Shown here piece by piece: positions 43,395 through 53,740 of a stretch of 64,000 nucleotides of DNA. The position numbers and the translations under genes are program-made. The notes under the pieces are model-generated. The model made no database searches. It was not told the origin of the DNA and saw only the letters and a list, made by a program, of their open reading frames with translations. The DNA comes from Mesorhizobium sp. NBSH29 (lineage in GTDB: Bacteria; Pseudomonadota; Alphaproteobacteria; Rhizobiales; Rhizobiaceae): positions 2,118,501 to 2,182,500 of the forward strand of contig NZ_CP045492.1 of the NCBI RefSeq assembly GCF_015500055.1, given 5' to 3'. Positions within the stretch are counted from its first letter, which is position 1. Each line of letters opens with the position of its first letter.

Positions 43395-43422
43395 CTATGT
43401 TATAACACGAGATATAACATAG
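43395..43422. promoter_or_regulatory. Operator palindrome of the toxin-antitoxin operon
   Basis: A perfect 10-bp inverted repeat (CTATGTTATA at 43395-43404 with its complement at 43413-43422) with an eight-base spacer lies nine bases before the antitoxin start. It is AT-rich, unlike its surroundings, and would cover the promoter. AbrB-type antitoxins bind such sites as dimers. Confidence 0.8.
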
Positions 43423-43447
43423 GCAGCGTCGTTGATCAACAAAGTTA

Positions 43448-45577
43448 TTACTTGCGTTGCAACAACCCGTCGAGCAGCCGCTCCGCTGCTTCCGGGATCA
43501 CCGTGCCGGGCGGGAAAATCTCGGCGGCACCTGCTGCCCGCACGGCGTCGAAATCCTGCGGGGGAATGACGCCACCGGCGACGATCAAAATGTCGCCACG
43601 CCCGTGCCTTTCGAGCGCTTGTTTGAGCTCAGGCACCAGCGTCAGATGCCCTGCTGCCAAAGACGACGCGCCGACGATGTGGACATCATGGTCGACGGCG
43701 ATTTTGGCGATCTCGTCAGGGGTCTGGAACATCGCGCCGACGGTCACATCGAAGCCAAGGTCTGCAAAGGCGGTGGCAATCACCTTCTGGCCACGGTCAT
43801 GGCCGTCCTGGCCCATTTTGGCGACAAGAATACGCGGCTTGCTACCACTGCGACGCTCAAACGCATCGATCTTGTCCTGCACGCGATCAACCACCGGGCT
43901 GTCGCCCAGCGCCTTGCGATAGACGCCTGAAATAGTCTGCACGGTCGCAACGTGACGGCCAAAGGTCTTTTCCAGTGCGAGAGAAATCTCGCCAACGGTC
44001 GCCTTGGCGCGGGCCGCGCGGATAGCAAATTCGAGCAGATTCTGGTCGGTGTTGGAGGCAGCCTTGGTCAGCGCGTCAAGCGCGCTTTCGACCGCGGCAA
44101 CATCGCGTGTGCCCTTCAGCTGCTGCAGCTTGGAAAGCTGGCGCGCCCGAACCTCGGCATTGTCGATCTTCAGGACATCGACCTTCATATCGTCTCGCGG
44201 CTGGAAGGCGTTGATGCCGATCATCGGCTGCTCGCCTGAATCGATGCGGGCCTGCGTGCGCGCTGCAGCTTCCTCGATACGCAGCTTGGGAATGCCCTTC
44301 TCGATAGCCGCCGCCATGCCGCCCAGGCTTTCCACCTCGTCAATATGCTGCATGGCACGGACGGCGAGATCGAAGGTCAGTTTTTCGACGAAAGAAGAAC
44401 CACCCCAGGGGTCAATCAATCGCGTGGTGCCGGATTCCTTTTGCAGGATCAACTGCGTGTTGCGGGCAATGCGTGCCGAATGGTCGGTTGGCAGTGCCAG
44501 AGCCTCGTCAAACGCATTGGTGTGCAGAGATTGCGTGCCGCCTTGTGTGGCGGCCATCGCCTCTACCATGGTGCGGATGATGTTGTTGTAGGGGTCCTGC
44601 GCCGTCAGCGACCAACCGGATGTCTGCGTATGCGCCCGCAGAGCCAGTGATTTCGGACTTTTGGGCGCAAAATGCCGCTGCATCAGTGTCGCCCAGATCA
44701 GCCGCCCGGCGCGCTGCTTGGCCACTTCCATAAAGAAATTCATGCCGGAATTCCAGAAGAACGACAGGCGCGGCGCAAAACTGTCGATATCGAGCCCCGC
44801 TGCCACCCCGGCACGGGCATATTCGATGCCGTCGGCAATCGTATAAGCAAGCTCCAGATCCACCGTCGCACCGGCTTCCTGGATATGGTAGCCGGAAATC
44901 GAGATGGAGTTGAATTTCGGCATATGCTGCGCGGTGTAGCCGATGATATCGGAGATGATCCGCATCGAGGGTTTTGGCGGATAAATGTAGGTGTTGCGCA
45001 CCATGAATTCTTTGAGGATATCGTTCTGGATCGTGCCGGAAAGATCCTTTTGCGCCACGCCCTGTTCTTCACCGGCGACGACATAGAGCGCCAGGATCGG
45101 CAGCACGGCGCCATTCATGGTCATTGAAACAGACATCTCGTCGAGCGGGATGCCATCAAAAAGCTGGCGCATGTCGAGAATGGAATCGATGGCCACGCCG
45201 GCCATCCCGACGTCGCCCGCAACGCGCGGATGATCGCTGTCATAACCGCGATGGGTAGCAAGGTCGAAGGCGACCGAAAGGCCCTTCTGGCCAGCAGCGA
45301 GGTTGCGGCGGTAAAATGCGTTGGACTCCTCGGCCGTCGAAAACCCAGCATACTGGCGGATCGTCCACGGTTGCTGAACATACATGGTGGGGTAGGGCCC
45401 ACGGATGAAGGGTGCCATACCCGGCATGGAATCGAGGAAGGGTAGTGAATCCAGATCGTTCGCCCCGTAGACAGGCTTGATCGCGATGCCTTCCGGTGTC
45501 TCCCATGCTGCGCCGGCAGCCTTGCCCGGAGCCTGTTTCGCGTCGGCCCAGGCTAGCTTCGAAAAATCGGGGATCAT
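43448..45577 (-). CDS. scpA: Methylmalonyl-CoA mutase, large (alpha) subunit
   Basis: This 709-residue adenosylcobalamin enzyme turns (R)-methylmalonyl-CoA into succinyl-CoA, the end of propionate and branched-chain degradation. The catalytic TIM-barrel domain starts with [20 protein letters not shown] and has [20 protein letters not shown]. The C-terminal B12-binding domain (about 585-709) carries DGHDRG with the lower-ligand His, then [10 protein letters not shown] and [11 protein letters not shown]. The ATG at 45577 overlaps the stop of the small-subunit gene (ATGA), so both subunits are co-translated. It is the terminal gene of the operon. Confidence 0.95.
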   Translation of the reverse strand: MIPDFSKLAWADAKQAPGKAAGAAWETPEGIAIKPVYGANDLDSLPFLDSMPGMAPFIRGPYPTMYVQQPWTIRQYAGFSTAEESNAFYRRNLAAGQKGLSVAFDLATHRGYDSDHPRVAGDVGMAGVAIDSILDMRQLFDGIPLDEMSVSMTMNGAVLPILALYVVAGEEQGVAQKDLSGTIQNDILKEFMVRNTYIYPPKPSMRIISDIIGYTAQHMPKFNSISISGYHIQEAGATVDLELAYTIADGIEYARAGVAAGLDIDSFAPRLSFFWNSGMNFFMEVAKQRAGRLIWATLMQRHFAPKSPKSLALRAHTQTSGWSLTAQDPYNNIIRTMVEAMAATQGGTQSLHTNAFDEALALPTDHSARIARNTQLILQKESGTTRLIDPWGGSSFVEKLTFDLAVRAMQHIDEVESLGGMAAAIEKGIPKLRIEEAAARTQARIDSGEQPMIGINAFQPRDDMKVDVLKIDNAEVRARQLSKLQQLKGTRDVAAVESALDALTKAASNTDQNLLEFAIRAARAKATVGEISLALEKTFGRHVATVQTISGVYRKALGDSPVVDRVQDKIDAFERRSGSKPRILVAKMGQDGHDRGQKVIATAFADLGFDVTVGAMFQTPDEIAKIAVDHDVHIVGASSLAAGHLTLVPELKQALERHGRGDILIVAGGVIPPQDFDAVRAAGAAEIFPPGTVIPEAAERLLDGLLQRK

Positions 45578-46998
45578 GAACGGCCTTCGATTGACTGGTC
45601 GATACGCATCGCAACGAGGGGTTCGCACACGGCGGTGCCGTCCATCGATGGGGTGGCCCGCCCTGCCTCCAGCGTCGCTAGCGGGCGCTCCGTCTTTTGC
45701 GGATAAAGCGTTGTGCCGACGAGCGCGCGTTTGCCACTACGATAGTCTTCCGCGCGTTTGTCACGGGCCTCGACAATACGTGCCTGCAGCATACCGCCGG
45801 CGAGCGCCTTCAATACGCCGCCCTCTTGTTCGATGCGTTGAAATTCGGCCCATGCGCCTTCGCACAGCGCATCAGTCAGCGCCTCGACACTCCCCGCACC
45901 GGCTACCGGATCGGAGACAAAGTCGACACGGCTCTCATAGCGCATCACCAGTTGGGTGTTGCGCGCCACCCGCCGCGCAAAGCCGTCCGGCAGGCCATGG
46001 GCAATGGTGTAAGGCAGTACCGAAATGGAATCCGCTCCAGCTGTTGCCGCCGCAAATGCCGCAATCGTGCCGCGCAAAATGTTGGTTTCCGCATCAAGCC
46101 TCGTCATCATCCGATAGGAGGTTTCGGCGTGGATGATGGCCGGTGACGGAGGAATGGAACACGCCTCCTGCGCCCGCACCCACAATTTGCGCATGGCACG
46201 GATTTTGGCCATGGCAAGAAACTGATCCTGGTCGACCGAAAGCGCAAAACCGATATGCGGGGTGGCAAAGATCAGCGGCTGGCGCGCCTCCTCGAACATG
46301 CGCAGATGCGACACCGAGGAAGCCAGCATAATGCCAAGTTCCTGCGCTTCGGTGGCACCGGCATTGTGGAAAACGCGGCCATCGGCCTCGAGCAGGACGC
46401 CTGGAACATCGAGCCCGAAGAAATGCGCCAAAGACTGCGGCATCGACGCCTGCAGTGCCTCAATCGACATGCGCAGCCGGCCGCTGCCAGCTAGAGCAGA
46501 GGCCGGATCAACGCCGAACGCAACATTAAGCTTGGTTGGATCGACCTTGCGCTGGGTCAGAAGGGCGACCAGCCAGTCAATCGAGACGCGGCTTTGCGGA
46601 TGCGCGTCGATGCGCAGGTAAATTGTGTCGAGCGCGATGCCGTCAAGCGCCGTAGCAAGCGCCTCGCTCGTGGCCGGCAGGCCGTAGCCAAAGGCGCCAG
46701 GCGCTCCCTCGAACACCAGCGCAAGACCGTTGGCACCATTGGCGACGTCTTCGCGCGCCTGGGCGTTGGCGCGCACAGGGTCGGGATCGTCGATGCGCTG
46801 GGTGATGGCGCTTTGCAGGGTGGGGTTGCTACGCAGGATCGGTTGACCGTCCAGCCGGCGCTCGGCCAGTGGGTCGATTGCGATCCCGTCATCGGTAGCA
46901 GCCACCGCCGCCGCGAACCCGGAACCCGCAAGCGCCTCCCAGCGACCACGGTCAAAAGCCGGAAAAACTGTGTCCTTGAATACCGCGCCGGCGTCCAT
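45574..46998 (-). CDS. Methylmalonyl-CoA mutase, small (beta) subunit
   Basis: This 474-residue protein is the non-catalytic partner of the heterodimeric mutase. It has the barrel pattern of the large subunit without the B12-binding residues: [33 protein letters not shown], then [19 protein letters not shown]. Its C-terminus ends without the DxHxxG motif. The second of two adjacent ATG codons (46998) is preferred because GAGGAGG is six bases before it. I looked for a cobalamin riboswitch in the 240 bases upstream and saw none. Confidence 0.9.
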   Translation of the reverse strand: MDAGAVFKDTVFPAFDRGRWEALAGSGFAAAVAATDDGIAIDPLAERRLDGQPILRSNPTLQSAITQRIDDPDPVRANAQAREDVANGANGLALVFEGAPGAFGYGLPATSEALATALDGIALDTIYLRIDAHPQSRVSIDWLVALLTQRKVDPTKLNVAFGVDPASALAGSGRLRMSIEALQASMPQSLAHFFGLDVPGVLLEADGRVFHNAGATEAQELGIMLASSVSHLRMFEEARQPLIFATPHIGFALSVDQDQFLAMAKIRAMRKLWVRAQEACSIPPSPAIIHAETSYRMMTRLDAETNILRGTIAAFAAATAGADSISVLPYTIAHGLPDGFARRVARNTQLVMRYESRVDFVSDPVAGAGSVEALTDALCEGAWAEFQRIEQEGGVLKALAGGMLQARIVEARDKRAEDYRSGKRALVGTTLYPQKTERPLATLEAGRATPSMDGTAVCEPLVAMRIDQSIEGRS

Positions 46999-47243
46999 CA
47001 TGCCTCCTCGTCACTCGATGGGTTCGCCCAGAGCACGAACCCACCCCTACCGATTGCCAAAGCTGCCGCCGCACTGCAAGGCTTGACGGCCATTTTCTTC
47101 TGCCGTGGTCCTGTCGTAGAGCTAAAATATGGAAGCGCCCTAAAATACAGTTGCGCCATTGTCGGCCTGCTTCAGCCTGACTATACCAGTGGCAGCGGCA
47201 TTTGCCGCACTTTATCGAATGAAATTCCCGGAGATTGTAGTTC

Positions 47244-48785
47244 ATGGCTGACGAAAGCATTTTCATCGGCGCCAGCCGCAACCCCGATGACAGCTACCAG
47301 AAGCCTGAAGAGCTGTTGCTGAAATACGGCAATCGGCACGGCTTGGTGACGGGCGCAACCGGCACCGGCAAGACGGTGACGCTGCAGATTCTGGCGGAAA
47401 GCTTTTCCAATGCCGGTGTTCCGGTCTTTGCGGCAGACGTCAAAGGCGATCTGTCAGGCATTGCCGCCATCGGCGAGGCAAAGGATTTCCTGACTGCGCG
47501 TGCCGAACAGATCAAGCTCGATCCTTACGAGTTCCAGGAATTTCCCGTGATTTTCTGGGATCTATTCGGTGAAAAGGGTCATCCGATCCGCGCCACCGTC
47601 TCGGAAATGGGTCCGGTCCTGCTGTCCCGCCTGATGAACCTGACCGACGCTCAGGAAGGCATCATGAACATTGCCTTCAAGATCGCCGATGAGGAAGGCC
47701 TTCTGCTCCTCGACATGAAGGATTTGCAGGCATTGCTGTCCGACATCGCCGATCGCGCCTCGGAGATTTCCAGCCGCTACGGCAACGTGACCAAACCATC
47801 TGTCGGCGCGATCCAGCGCACCCTTCTGATTCTCGACCAGCAGGGCGGTTCGTTCTTCTTTGGCGAACCGGCGCTGAACATCGCCGACCTGATGCGCACC
47901 ACCCGCGACGGTCGCGGCGCGATCAGCATCCTCGCCGCCGACAAGCTGATGATGAACCCGCGCCTCTACGCCACCTTCCTTCTGTGGCTGATGTCGGAGC
48001 TGTTTGAAGAACTGCCAGAGGTGGGCGATCCCGACAAGCCGCGACTCGTCTTCTTCTTCGACGAGGCGCACCTCTTGTTCGACGAAGCGCCGCGCGCGCT
48101 GGTCGACCGCGTCGAGCAGGTGGTTCGGCTCATTCGCTCAAAGGGCGTTGGCGTATATTTCGTCACGCAAAACCCGCTTGATGTGCCCGAAACGGTGCTG
48201 GCCCAACTCGGCAACCGCGTGCAGCACGCGCTGCGTGCCTACACACCGCGCGAGCAAAAGGCTGTGAAGGTTGCGGCAGACACTTTCCGCCCGAACCCCG
48301 ACTTCGATTGCGCCCAGGTGATCACACAGCTTGGCACCGGCGAGGCATTGGTCTCGACGCTCGGCGCCAAGGGCATTCCGTCCATGGTCCAGCGCACGCT
48401 GGTGCGACCGCCCGCATCGCGGCTTGGTCCGATCAGCGATAGCGAGCGTGCCAAGGTGATGGCATCGAGCCCGGTTGCTGGACAGTACGACAAAACCATT
48501 GACCGCGAATCGGCCTTTGAGATGCTGCAAAAGCGCGGTGAGGAAGTGGCCAAGGCAGAAGCCGAGGCGCAGGCCGCCGAAGATGACAACAACCGTTCAG
48601 GCTGGACCATCCCAGGCTTTGGCGGAGAAAAGCCGGCCCGAACGACAGGTCGCCCGCGCGCCCGGGCATCCAATCGCCAGTCGGTGACGGAAGCAGCGAT
48701 GAAATCTGTCGTGCGTTCGGTTGGAACGTCTGTTGGCCGCGCGCTGGTGCGCGGCATCCTGGGCAGCCTGAAACGCGGTCTTTAA
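47244..48785 (+). CDS. HerA-like ATPase (DUF853 / YjgR family)
   Basis: This 513-residue protein is a P-loop ATPase of the HerA-FtsK class, related to E. coli YjgR. Walker A is GATGTGKT at 37-44, Walker [11 protein letters not shown] near 270, and a sensor region [15 protein letters not shown] near 310. A C-terminal tail is Arg-, Ala- and Ser-rich. Such proteins are annotated as helicases, but the role of this family is not known. It stands alone; a 240-base upstream region has no feature I recognise. It converges with the L,D-transpeptidase gene. Confidence 0.9.
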   Translation: MADESIFIGASRNPDDSYQKPEELLLKYGNRHGLVTGATGTGKTVTLQILAESFSNAGVPVFAADVKGDLSGIAAIGEAKDFLTARAEQIKLDPYEFQEFPVIFWDLFGEKGHPIRATVSEMGPVLLSRLMNLTDAQEGIMNIAFKIADEEGLLLLDMKDLQALLSDIADRASEISSRYGNVTKPSVGAIQRTLLILDQQGGSFFFGEPALNIADLMRTTRDGRGAISILAADKLMMNPRLYATFLLWLMSELFEELPEVGDPDKPRLVFFFDEAHLLFDEAPRALVDRVEQVVRLIRSKGVGVYFVTQNPLDVPETVLAQLGNRVQHALRAYTPREQKAVKVAADTFRPNPDFDCAQVITQLGTGEALVSTLGAKGIPSMVQRTLVRPPASRLGPISDSERAKVMASSPVAGQYDKTIDRESAFEMLQKRGEEVAKAEAEAQAAEDDNNRSGWTIPGFGGEKPARTTGRPRARASNRQSVTEAAMKSVVRSVGTSVGRALVRGILGSLKRGL

Positions 48786-48796
48786 AGGCTGGATCG

Positions 48797-48825
48797 GGCG
48801 AGGTTCATGTATCCAGAACCTCGCC
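48797..48825. terminator. Possible bidirectional terminator
   Basis: A perfect 10-bp stem (GGCGAGGTTC at 48797-48806, complement at 48816-48825) with a nine-base loop fills the gap between two convergent genes. There is no T-run on either side, so it may only stabilise RNA ends. Confidence 0.45.
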
Positions 48826-48832
48826 AATTCGA

Positions 48833-49546
48833 TCAGTAGACGACGATTGGCGTGCGGTTTGGCACGCGGTCGTAGAGATCCATCACGTCCTGATTGATCA
48901 TCCGCACGCAACCCGATGAGACCGACTTGCCGATCGTCCACCATTCAGGCGAACCATGGATACGGTACAGCGTGTCTTCGCCGTCCTGGAAGATATAGAG
49001 CGCACGTGAACCAAGCGGGTTTTTGAGGCCAGGCTCCATGCCGCCGTTGGCAACACTGTATTTTTCCAGCTCTGGCTGGCGGGCGATCATCTCGTCCGGC
49101 ACCTTCCAGGTTGGCCACTTCCTCTTCCACTGAACAACGGCGCGGCCCGACCAGGCAAACCCTGCACGGCCGAGGCCAACACCATACCGCATGGCCTGAC
49201 CACCCGGGCGCACGAGATAGAGAAAATGCTGCTTGGTATCGACGACAATCGTACCGGGCATTTCACCTGTCGGGTCCTGGACCATCTGGCGCAGAAAGCG
49301 GTTGTCGACCTTATCGACAGGGATCGCTGGAAGCTGGAAGCCTTCATCAGTCACCGAGGCATACATCTGCGCGTAGCCGCCCAATGCCGGTTCAGGCGCA
49401 GGCGGAGGCGCGGGTTCGATCGGCGTGATGGATGGCAGGCGCTCAGACACCGACGTGCAGGCGGCCAGGGCCGCCGAAGCTGCCACGGCACCCGAGACCT
49501 GGAAGAACTTACGGCGGCTGAATTCGATATTTGCTACTTCTGACAT
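48833..49546 (-). CDS. L,D-transpeptidase, YkuD family
   Basis: This 237-residue cell-envelope enzyme would make 3-3 cross-links in peptidoglycan or attach proteins to it. The YkuD signature is complete: His197 in IHGSPEWW and catalytic Cys213 in SVSSGCVRM. The N-terminus has a twin-arginine motif (SRRKFFQVSG) and then a lipobox-like ALAAC at 29-30, so it may be exported by Tat and lipidated. A Pro-rich linker (PIEPAPPPAPEPALG) follows. The protein is common in Rhizobiales. It is a single gene. Confidence 0.92.
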   Translation of the reverse strand: MSEVANIEFSRRKFFQVSGAVAASAALAACTSVSERLPSITPIEPAPPPAPEPALGGYAQMYASVTDEGFQLPAIPVDKVDNRFLRQMVQDPTGEMPGTIVVDTKQHFLYLVRPGGQAMRYGVGLGRAGFAWSGRAVVQWKRKWPTWKVPDEMIARQPELEKYSVANGGMEPGLKNPLGSRALYIFQDGEDTLYRIHGSPEWWTIGKSVSSGCVRMINQDVMDLYDRVPNRTPIVVY

Positions 49547-49720
49547 GATACCCTTGCTAGGCGATTTGCGAAAAACTCAACGCTCGTAATCCGTGCGCGC
49601 ACCCCCCCGGTGAATGAGGAGAGATAGGCTGACCAATTCGGGCTTCAAAGTGGACAAACAGTGTTCACCGTGAGACCGGGATGAGCTGTGACATTTGCGC
49701 CACGCTCCGATTTGGCACGT
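49547..49720. other. Intergenic region with no recognised gene
   Basis: This 174-base stretch holds the promoter of the L,D-transpeptidase on the minus strand. I see a C-run (49602-49608) but no RNA gene and no clear terminator. Confidence 0.4.
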
Positions 49721-50383
49721 TCAAGGCAATGTTTTCAGGCTTTCCAGTGAAGGAAGAATTAACCCTGGGGGAAAGTCAGCATATTCATCGGGCTGCCCGG
49801 AGCGGTTAATCCAGACCGTGCGGAAACCAAATTTTCCAGCGCCAGCAACGTCCCAGCGGTTTGACGACTGGAAAGAGACGGACTCCGGATAGAGGCGCCA
49901 GTTTGTGGTTACCAACTCGTAAACGGCAGGGTCTGTTTTGAAGCGCTGGACAGGGTCGACGGAAAAAACTGCATCGAACACATTTTCGAGAGCAGCAGAC
50001 TTTACCGCAGCCTCCAGCATCCCCGGCGAGCCATTTGACAGAATCGCCAGCCGCGCCCCGTCGGCTTTTAGCGCCTTGAGCACTGTGGGCACCTCCGGAT
50101 AACAATCGAGATTCCAATAGGCATCAAGCAACGCCGCACGAAGTGAAGGGTCCGCGCTCGGCACCTTGTGAAATGCGAAGTCGAGCGCCTGTTGGGTCAG
50201 CTGCCAGAAATCGACATAAGCGCCCATCAGCGAACGTACCCAGGAATATTCAAGCTGTTTGGCCCGCCAGATTTCGGAGAACAGGGTGCCCTCCGGACCG
50301 ATCTTTTCTGCATGCCGCCGCACGGCTGCGTGAACATCAAACAGAGTTCCATAGGCGTCGAACACATAAGCGGAGTGGCGCAT
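49721..50383 (-). CDS. L-2-haloacid dehalogenase, HAD type II
   Basis: This 220-residue enzyme would remove halide from L-2-haloacids, or act on other small acids. The nucleophile is Asp9 in VFDAYGTLFDV. Other family points are LSNGSP (motif II), FKTDPAVYEL, where the catalytic Lys sits, and FQSSNRWDVAGAGKFGF (motif III), which is specific to this subfamily. Length is normal (220-230). Many members are annotated without tested substrate. It is divergent from the aminotransferase gene. Confidence 0.9.
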   Translation of the reverse strand: MRHSAYVFDAYGTLFDVHAAVRRHAEKIGPEGTLFSEIWRAKQLEYSWVRSLMGAYVDFWQLTQQALDFAFHKVPSADPSLRAALLDAYWNLDCYPEVPTVLKALKADGARLAILSNGSPGMLEAAVKSAALENVFDAVFSVDPVQRFKTDPAVYELVTTNWRLYPESVSFQSSNRWDVAGAGKFGFRTVWINRSGQPDEYADFPPGLILPSLESLKTLP

Positions 50384-50538
50384 CGCAATTCCTTCCGGGC
50401 TCCTGTTCAGGCATTAAAGCCTGTAGGAAACAACAGCGTCTTAATCTGGCCTCAAGGTTTCTGCTTGAGCACCCGTTGACCTTGTCCGGCAAGGCCGTTC
50501 ACATGCCTGCTTTGAAAATCACCGGAACGGATCGATCC

Positions 50539-51417
50539 ATGACACTCGCAGCAGCTGCGCAATCGACAACCTGGACTTTTGTGGATGGCAATTGGCACGA
50601 AGGCAATGTCGCCCTCATCGGCCCTCGCTCGCATGCGATGTGGCTGGGCTCCACCGTCTTCGACGGCGCCCGCTGGTTTGAGAACGTGACGCCCGACCTT
50701 GATCTACACGCAGCCCGCGTCAATGCCTCGGCCCGCGCTCTCGGCCTTGAGCCAACCATGAAGCCTGAAGAGATCGTCGCTCTCACCCATGAAGGCCTGA
50801 AAAAATTTGATGGCAACACGGCGGTCTATATCCGCCCGATGTATTGGGCCGAGCATGGCGGCTATATGGGCGTGCCGGCAGATCCTGCCTCGACGCGCTT
50901 TTGCCTCTGCCTCTATGAATCGCCGATGATCGCGCCGACGGGCTTTTCGATCACCGTCTCGCCATTTCGCCGCCCATCGCTGGAAACCGCGCCCACAAAC
51001 GCCAAGGCCGGCTGCCTCTACCCCAACAATGGCCGTGCCATCATGGAGGCCAAGTCGCGCGGCTTTGACAATGCGTTGGTGCTCGACATGCTGGGCAATG
51101 TCGCCGAAACTGGCAGCTCCAACATTTTCCTGGTCAAGGGCGGCGAGGTGATGACACCGGCAGCCAATGGGACGTTCCTGTCGGGCATCACCCGCTCGCG
51201 TGTCTTGGGCCTGTTAGGCGAAGCTGGCATGAAGACGACAGAGCGCGCGCTTTCGGTGCGCGACTTTCTGGAGGCTGACGAGATCTTTTCGACTGGTAAC
51301 CATTCCAAGGTGGTGCCGGTTACGCGCATTGAGGAACGCAGCCTGCAGCCCGGACCTGTGGGAAAGCGCGCACGGGAGCTTTATTGGGACTGGGCGCATT
51401 CGACTTCTGCCGGGTGA
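50539..51417 (+). CDS. ilvE: Branched-chain amino-acid aminotransferase (fold type IV)
   Basis: This 292-residue enzyme transfers the amino group between branched-chain keto acids and glutamate. The PLP-binding Lys is K156 in NAKAGCLYPNNGRA, and NVAETGSSNIF (Glu190) is the family signature, with AHAMWLG-like SHAMWLGSTVFDGARWF at the start. The ATG at 50539 fits homologue length; an ATG at 50503 (12 more residues) cannot be excluded. A D-amino-acid aminotransferase role is also possible, because the motifs are shared. It precedes sodB by 106 bases on the same strand. Confidence 0.88.
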   Translation: MTLAAAAQSTTWTFVDGNWHEGNVALIGPRSHAMWLGSTVFDGARWFENVTPDLDLHAARVNASARALGLEPTMKPEEIVALTHEGLKKFDGNTAVYIRPMYWAEHGGYMGVPADPASTRFCLCLYESPMIAPTGFSITVSPFRRPSLETAPTNAKAGCLYPNNGRAIMEAKSRGFDNALVLDMLGNVAETGSSNIFLVKGGEVMTPAANGTFLSGITRSRVLGLLGEAGMKTTERALSVRDFLEADEIFSTGNHSKVVPVTRIEERSLQPGPVGKRARELYWDWAHSTSAG

Positions 51418-51523
51418 TTGCCTAGATAGATCACTGGGAGCTTTGCCGCGTTCGTCTTTCGGCTGAACGTGGTGTCTTTGTCTGGCGAGGGTTCGCCGGA
51501 TCTGCACATGAGGAGTTAAGACT

Positions 51524-52123
51524 ATGGCTTTTGAACTGCCCGCACTGCCCTACGATTACGAGGCACTCCAGCCTTACATGTCCAAGGAAACCTTGGAATA
51601 TCACCACGACAAGCACCACAAGGCCTATGTCGACAACGGCAACAAGCTGGCAGCAGAAGCCGGCATGGAAGGCAAGTCGGTCGAGGAAGTCGTCAAGGCC
51701 TCGTTCGGCACCAATCCGGGCCTCTTCAACAATGCCGGCCAGCATTACAACCATCTCCACTTCTGGAATTGGATGAAAAAGGGCGGCGGCGGCACGAAGC
51801 TGCCCGGCGCGCTGGAAAAGGCCATCGAAAGCGACCTGGGCGGCTACGACAAGTTCAAGGCTGACTTCATCGCCGCCGGCACGACCCAGTTCGGCTCGGG
51901 CTGGGCCTGGCTATCGGTCAAGGATGGCAAGCTCGCCATATCCAAGACACCGAACGGCGAGAATCCGCTGGTCCATGGCGCAACGCCTATTCTCGGTTGC
52001 GATGTGTGGGAACATTCCTATTACATCGACTACCGCAACGCCCGGCCAAAATATCTCGAAGCCTTCGTCGATAATCTCATCAACTGGGATTACGTGCTGG
52101 AGTGCTACGAGAAAGCCAGCTGA
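51524..52123 (+). CDS. sodB: Superoxide dismutase, iron type
   Basis: This 199-residue cytoplasmic enzyme removes superoxide. The four metal ligands are His27, His77, Asp160 and His164 (DVWEHSYYIDY), and Gln73 in AGQHYNH is at the place where Fe-type enzymes have Gln, so it is predicted to use iron. The start LPALPYDYEALQPYMS is standard. AGGAG lies before the ATG, and a strong terminator follows. It is probably a single-gene transcript. Confidence 0.95.
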   Translation: MAFELPALPYDYEALQPYMSKETLEYHHDKHHKAYVDNGNKLAAEAGMEGKSVEEVVKASFGTNPGLFNNAGQHYNHLHFWNWMKKGGGGTKLPGALEKAIESDLGGYDKFKADFIAAGTTQFGSGWAWLSVKDGKLAISKTPNGENPLVHGATPILGCDVWEHSYYIDYRNARPKYLEAFVDNLINWDYVLECYEKAS

Positions 52124-52139
52124 CCAACAGTCACCACGA

Positions 52140-52166
52140 GAAAACCCGGCCTGGCCGGGTTTTCTT
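52140..52166 (+). terminator. Rho-independent terminator of sodB
   Basis: A perfect 10-bp stem (AAAACCCGGC at 52141-52150 with its complement at 52154-52163), a three-base loop and a following TCTTTT. It lies 17 bases after the sodB stop. Confidence 0.9.
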
Positions 52167-52268
52167 TTGTCCCTTCACGAAAGCGTGACTATGCGTAGCT
52201 GGGATAAATGCTCCACGTTGAGCGATGTGCCTCAGTCAACTGTCCCTCTTCCAAACCGGAGAAATTTC

Positions 52269-52709
52269 ATGAGAAAGCTCGTCATCGCCATCTCGCTTCT
52301 CGCGCTTGGCGCCACTGCCGCCCTTGCTGGCCCGATTGAGGATCGCCAGGCAATCATGAAGGCCAACGGCAAGGCGATGGGCACGCTGTCGGCCATCATC
52401 AAGGGCGAAAAGCCATTTGACGCCGCTTTGGTGCTCGACACCCTGAAGGTGCTGAATGACGACGCAGAAAAATTCGACCCTGCGGTCCTGTTCCCTGTGG
52501 GCTCCGAGACCGGCGGCGACACCACCGCCTCGCCAAAAATCTGGGAAGACATGGCTGGTTTCCAGGCAGCAGTTGACAAGTTCAAGGCCGACACGGCGGC
52601 AGCCGTCGCTGCCGCACCGCAGGACGTCGACGGCTTAAAGGCTGTAATGGACACGGTCGGCAGCAACTGCGCGTCCTGCCATCAGGGCTTCCGGGTGAAG
52701 AAGGGCTGA
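52269..52709 (+). CDS. Cytochrome c'
   Basis: This 146-residue periplasmic haem protein has a signal peptide (RKLVIAISLLALGATAALAG), a four-helix-bundle body and one haem site at the C-terminus, C134-A-S-C137-H138. A haem motif at the end of the chain marks cytochromes c' (class II), which bind NO or carry electrons. The ATG at 52269 follows GGAG. Ten bases separate it from a di-haem cytochrome gene, so the two probably form an operon and an electron-transfer chain. The true partner oxidase or dehydrogenase is not in the window. Confidence 0.9.
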   Translation: MRKLVIAISLLALGATAALAGPIEDRQAIMKANGKAMGTLSAIIKGEKPFDAALVLDTLKVLNDDAEKFDPAVLFPVGSETGGDTTASPKIWEDMAGFQAAVDKFKADTAAAVAAAPQDVDGLKAVMDTVGSNCASCHQGFRVKKG

Positions 52710-52719
52710 TCCTGCCCGC

Positions 52720-53664
52720 ATGGCGCTGCCTCTGAAAAAACTCGCCGTCGGCATCGCTGCCGCCGGCGTTCTCGCAGCTATCGGCGGATGGTTTTTATCC
52801 GCGCCTGTGCGTCTCGATGCTGCCACGCTGGCCACGCTGCCTGAGGGCGATGCCGCGCGTGGCGAGCGCATGTTCTGGGCCGGCGGCTGCGCATCGTGTC
52901 ACGCGCAGCCCAAATCCGAAGGCACCGAGCGCCTGAAACTTCCCGGCGGGGTGGAACTGAAAACACCATTCGGCACGTTCGTGGCACCGAACATTTCATC
53001 CGACAAAACCGACGGCATCGGTGGCTGGTTACTGAGTGATTTCGCCAACGCCATGCAGCGCGGCGTCTCACCTGATGGCCGGCACTACTATCCCGCGTTT
53101 CCCTATACATCCTATGCGCGCATGGAACCGGGGGATATCGCCGATCTCTATGCCTTCATGCGGACGCTGCCCGCCGTAACCGGCAAAGCACCTTCGCACC
53201 GGCTTGGTTTCCCGTTCAACATCCGCCGCGGGCTAGGACTTTGGAAGCGGCTATATCTCGACAGTTCGCCAGTCGTGGCGATGGACGCGTCGCATCAGGT
53301 GATGCTGGGACAATATCTGGTCGAGGGCCCCGGCCATTGCGGCGAGTGCCACACGCCGCGCTCTGTCACCGGCGGTCTCAAGAAGAATCAATGGCTGGCC
53401 GGCGCGGTAGCTGCCGAAGGCGACGGCATCGTGCCCAACATTTCAGGCGGCCAGGGCGACTTTGCCGACTGGAGCGCGGCTGATATCGCAAGCTATCTCG
53501 AAACCGGCTTCACCCCCGAATTCGATTCGGTCGGCGGCGCTATGGTCGATGTTCAAAAGAACATGGCCAAGCTGACCGCCGAAGACCGCGCCGCCATTGC
53601 AGCGTATCTGAAGGCCGTACCGCCGCATGAAAACGGCTACCCGGCGCGCAAGCCTGCGGGCTGA
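52720..53664 (+). CDS. Di-haem cytochrome c
   Basis: This 314-residue protein has an N-terminal membrane anchor (VGIAAAGVLAAIGGWFL) and two class I cytochrome c domains with haem sites C57-A-S-C60-H61 and C207-G-E-C210-H211. Axial Met candidates are in GRHYYPAFPYTSYARMEP. Such proteins carry electrons from membrane dehydrogenases; the layout resembles the cytochrome subunits of alcohol and gluconate dehydrogenases (which have three haems). It follows the cytochrome c' gene in an operon. Its partner enzyme is not visible here. Confidence 0.9.
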   Translation: MALPLKKLAVGIAAAGVLAAIGGWFLSAPVRLDAATLATLPEGDAARGERMFWAGGCASCHAQPKSEGTERLKLPGGVELKTPFGTFVAPNISSDKTDGIGGWLLSDFANAMQRGVSPDGRHYYPAFPYTSYARMEPGDIADLYAFMRTLPAVTGKAPSHRLGFPFNIRRGLGLWKRLYLDSSPVVAMDASHQVMLGQYLVEGPGHCGECHTPRSVTGGLKKNQWLAGAVAAEGDGIVPNISGGQGDFADWSAADIASYLETGFTPEFDSVGGAMVDVQKNMAKLTAEDRAAIAAYLKAVPPHENGYPARKPAG

Positions 53665-53740
53665 TAGGGCGCGGCTAACCTACCGCTTGCCCAGAATTTG
53701 AGCCTCTTTCGAAAACCCGGCATCAGCAGCGCTAGCCTTC

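Noticed and set aside
47002-47243. Possible cobalamin riboswitch before methylmalonyl-CoA mutase
   Set aside because: Neither strand shows a B12-box-like core or the usual multi-stem layout; the gap appears to be ordinary promoter DNA.
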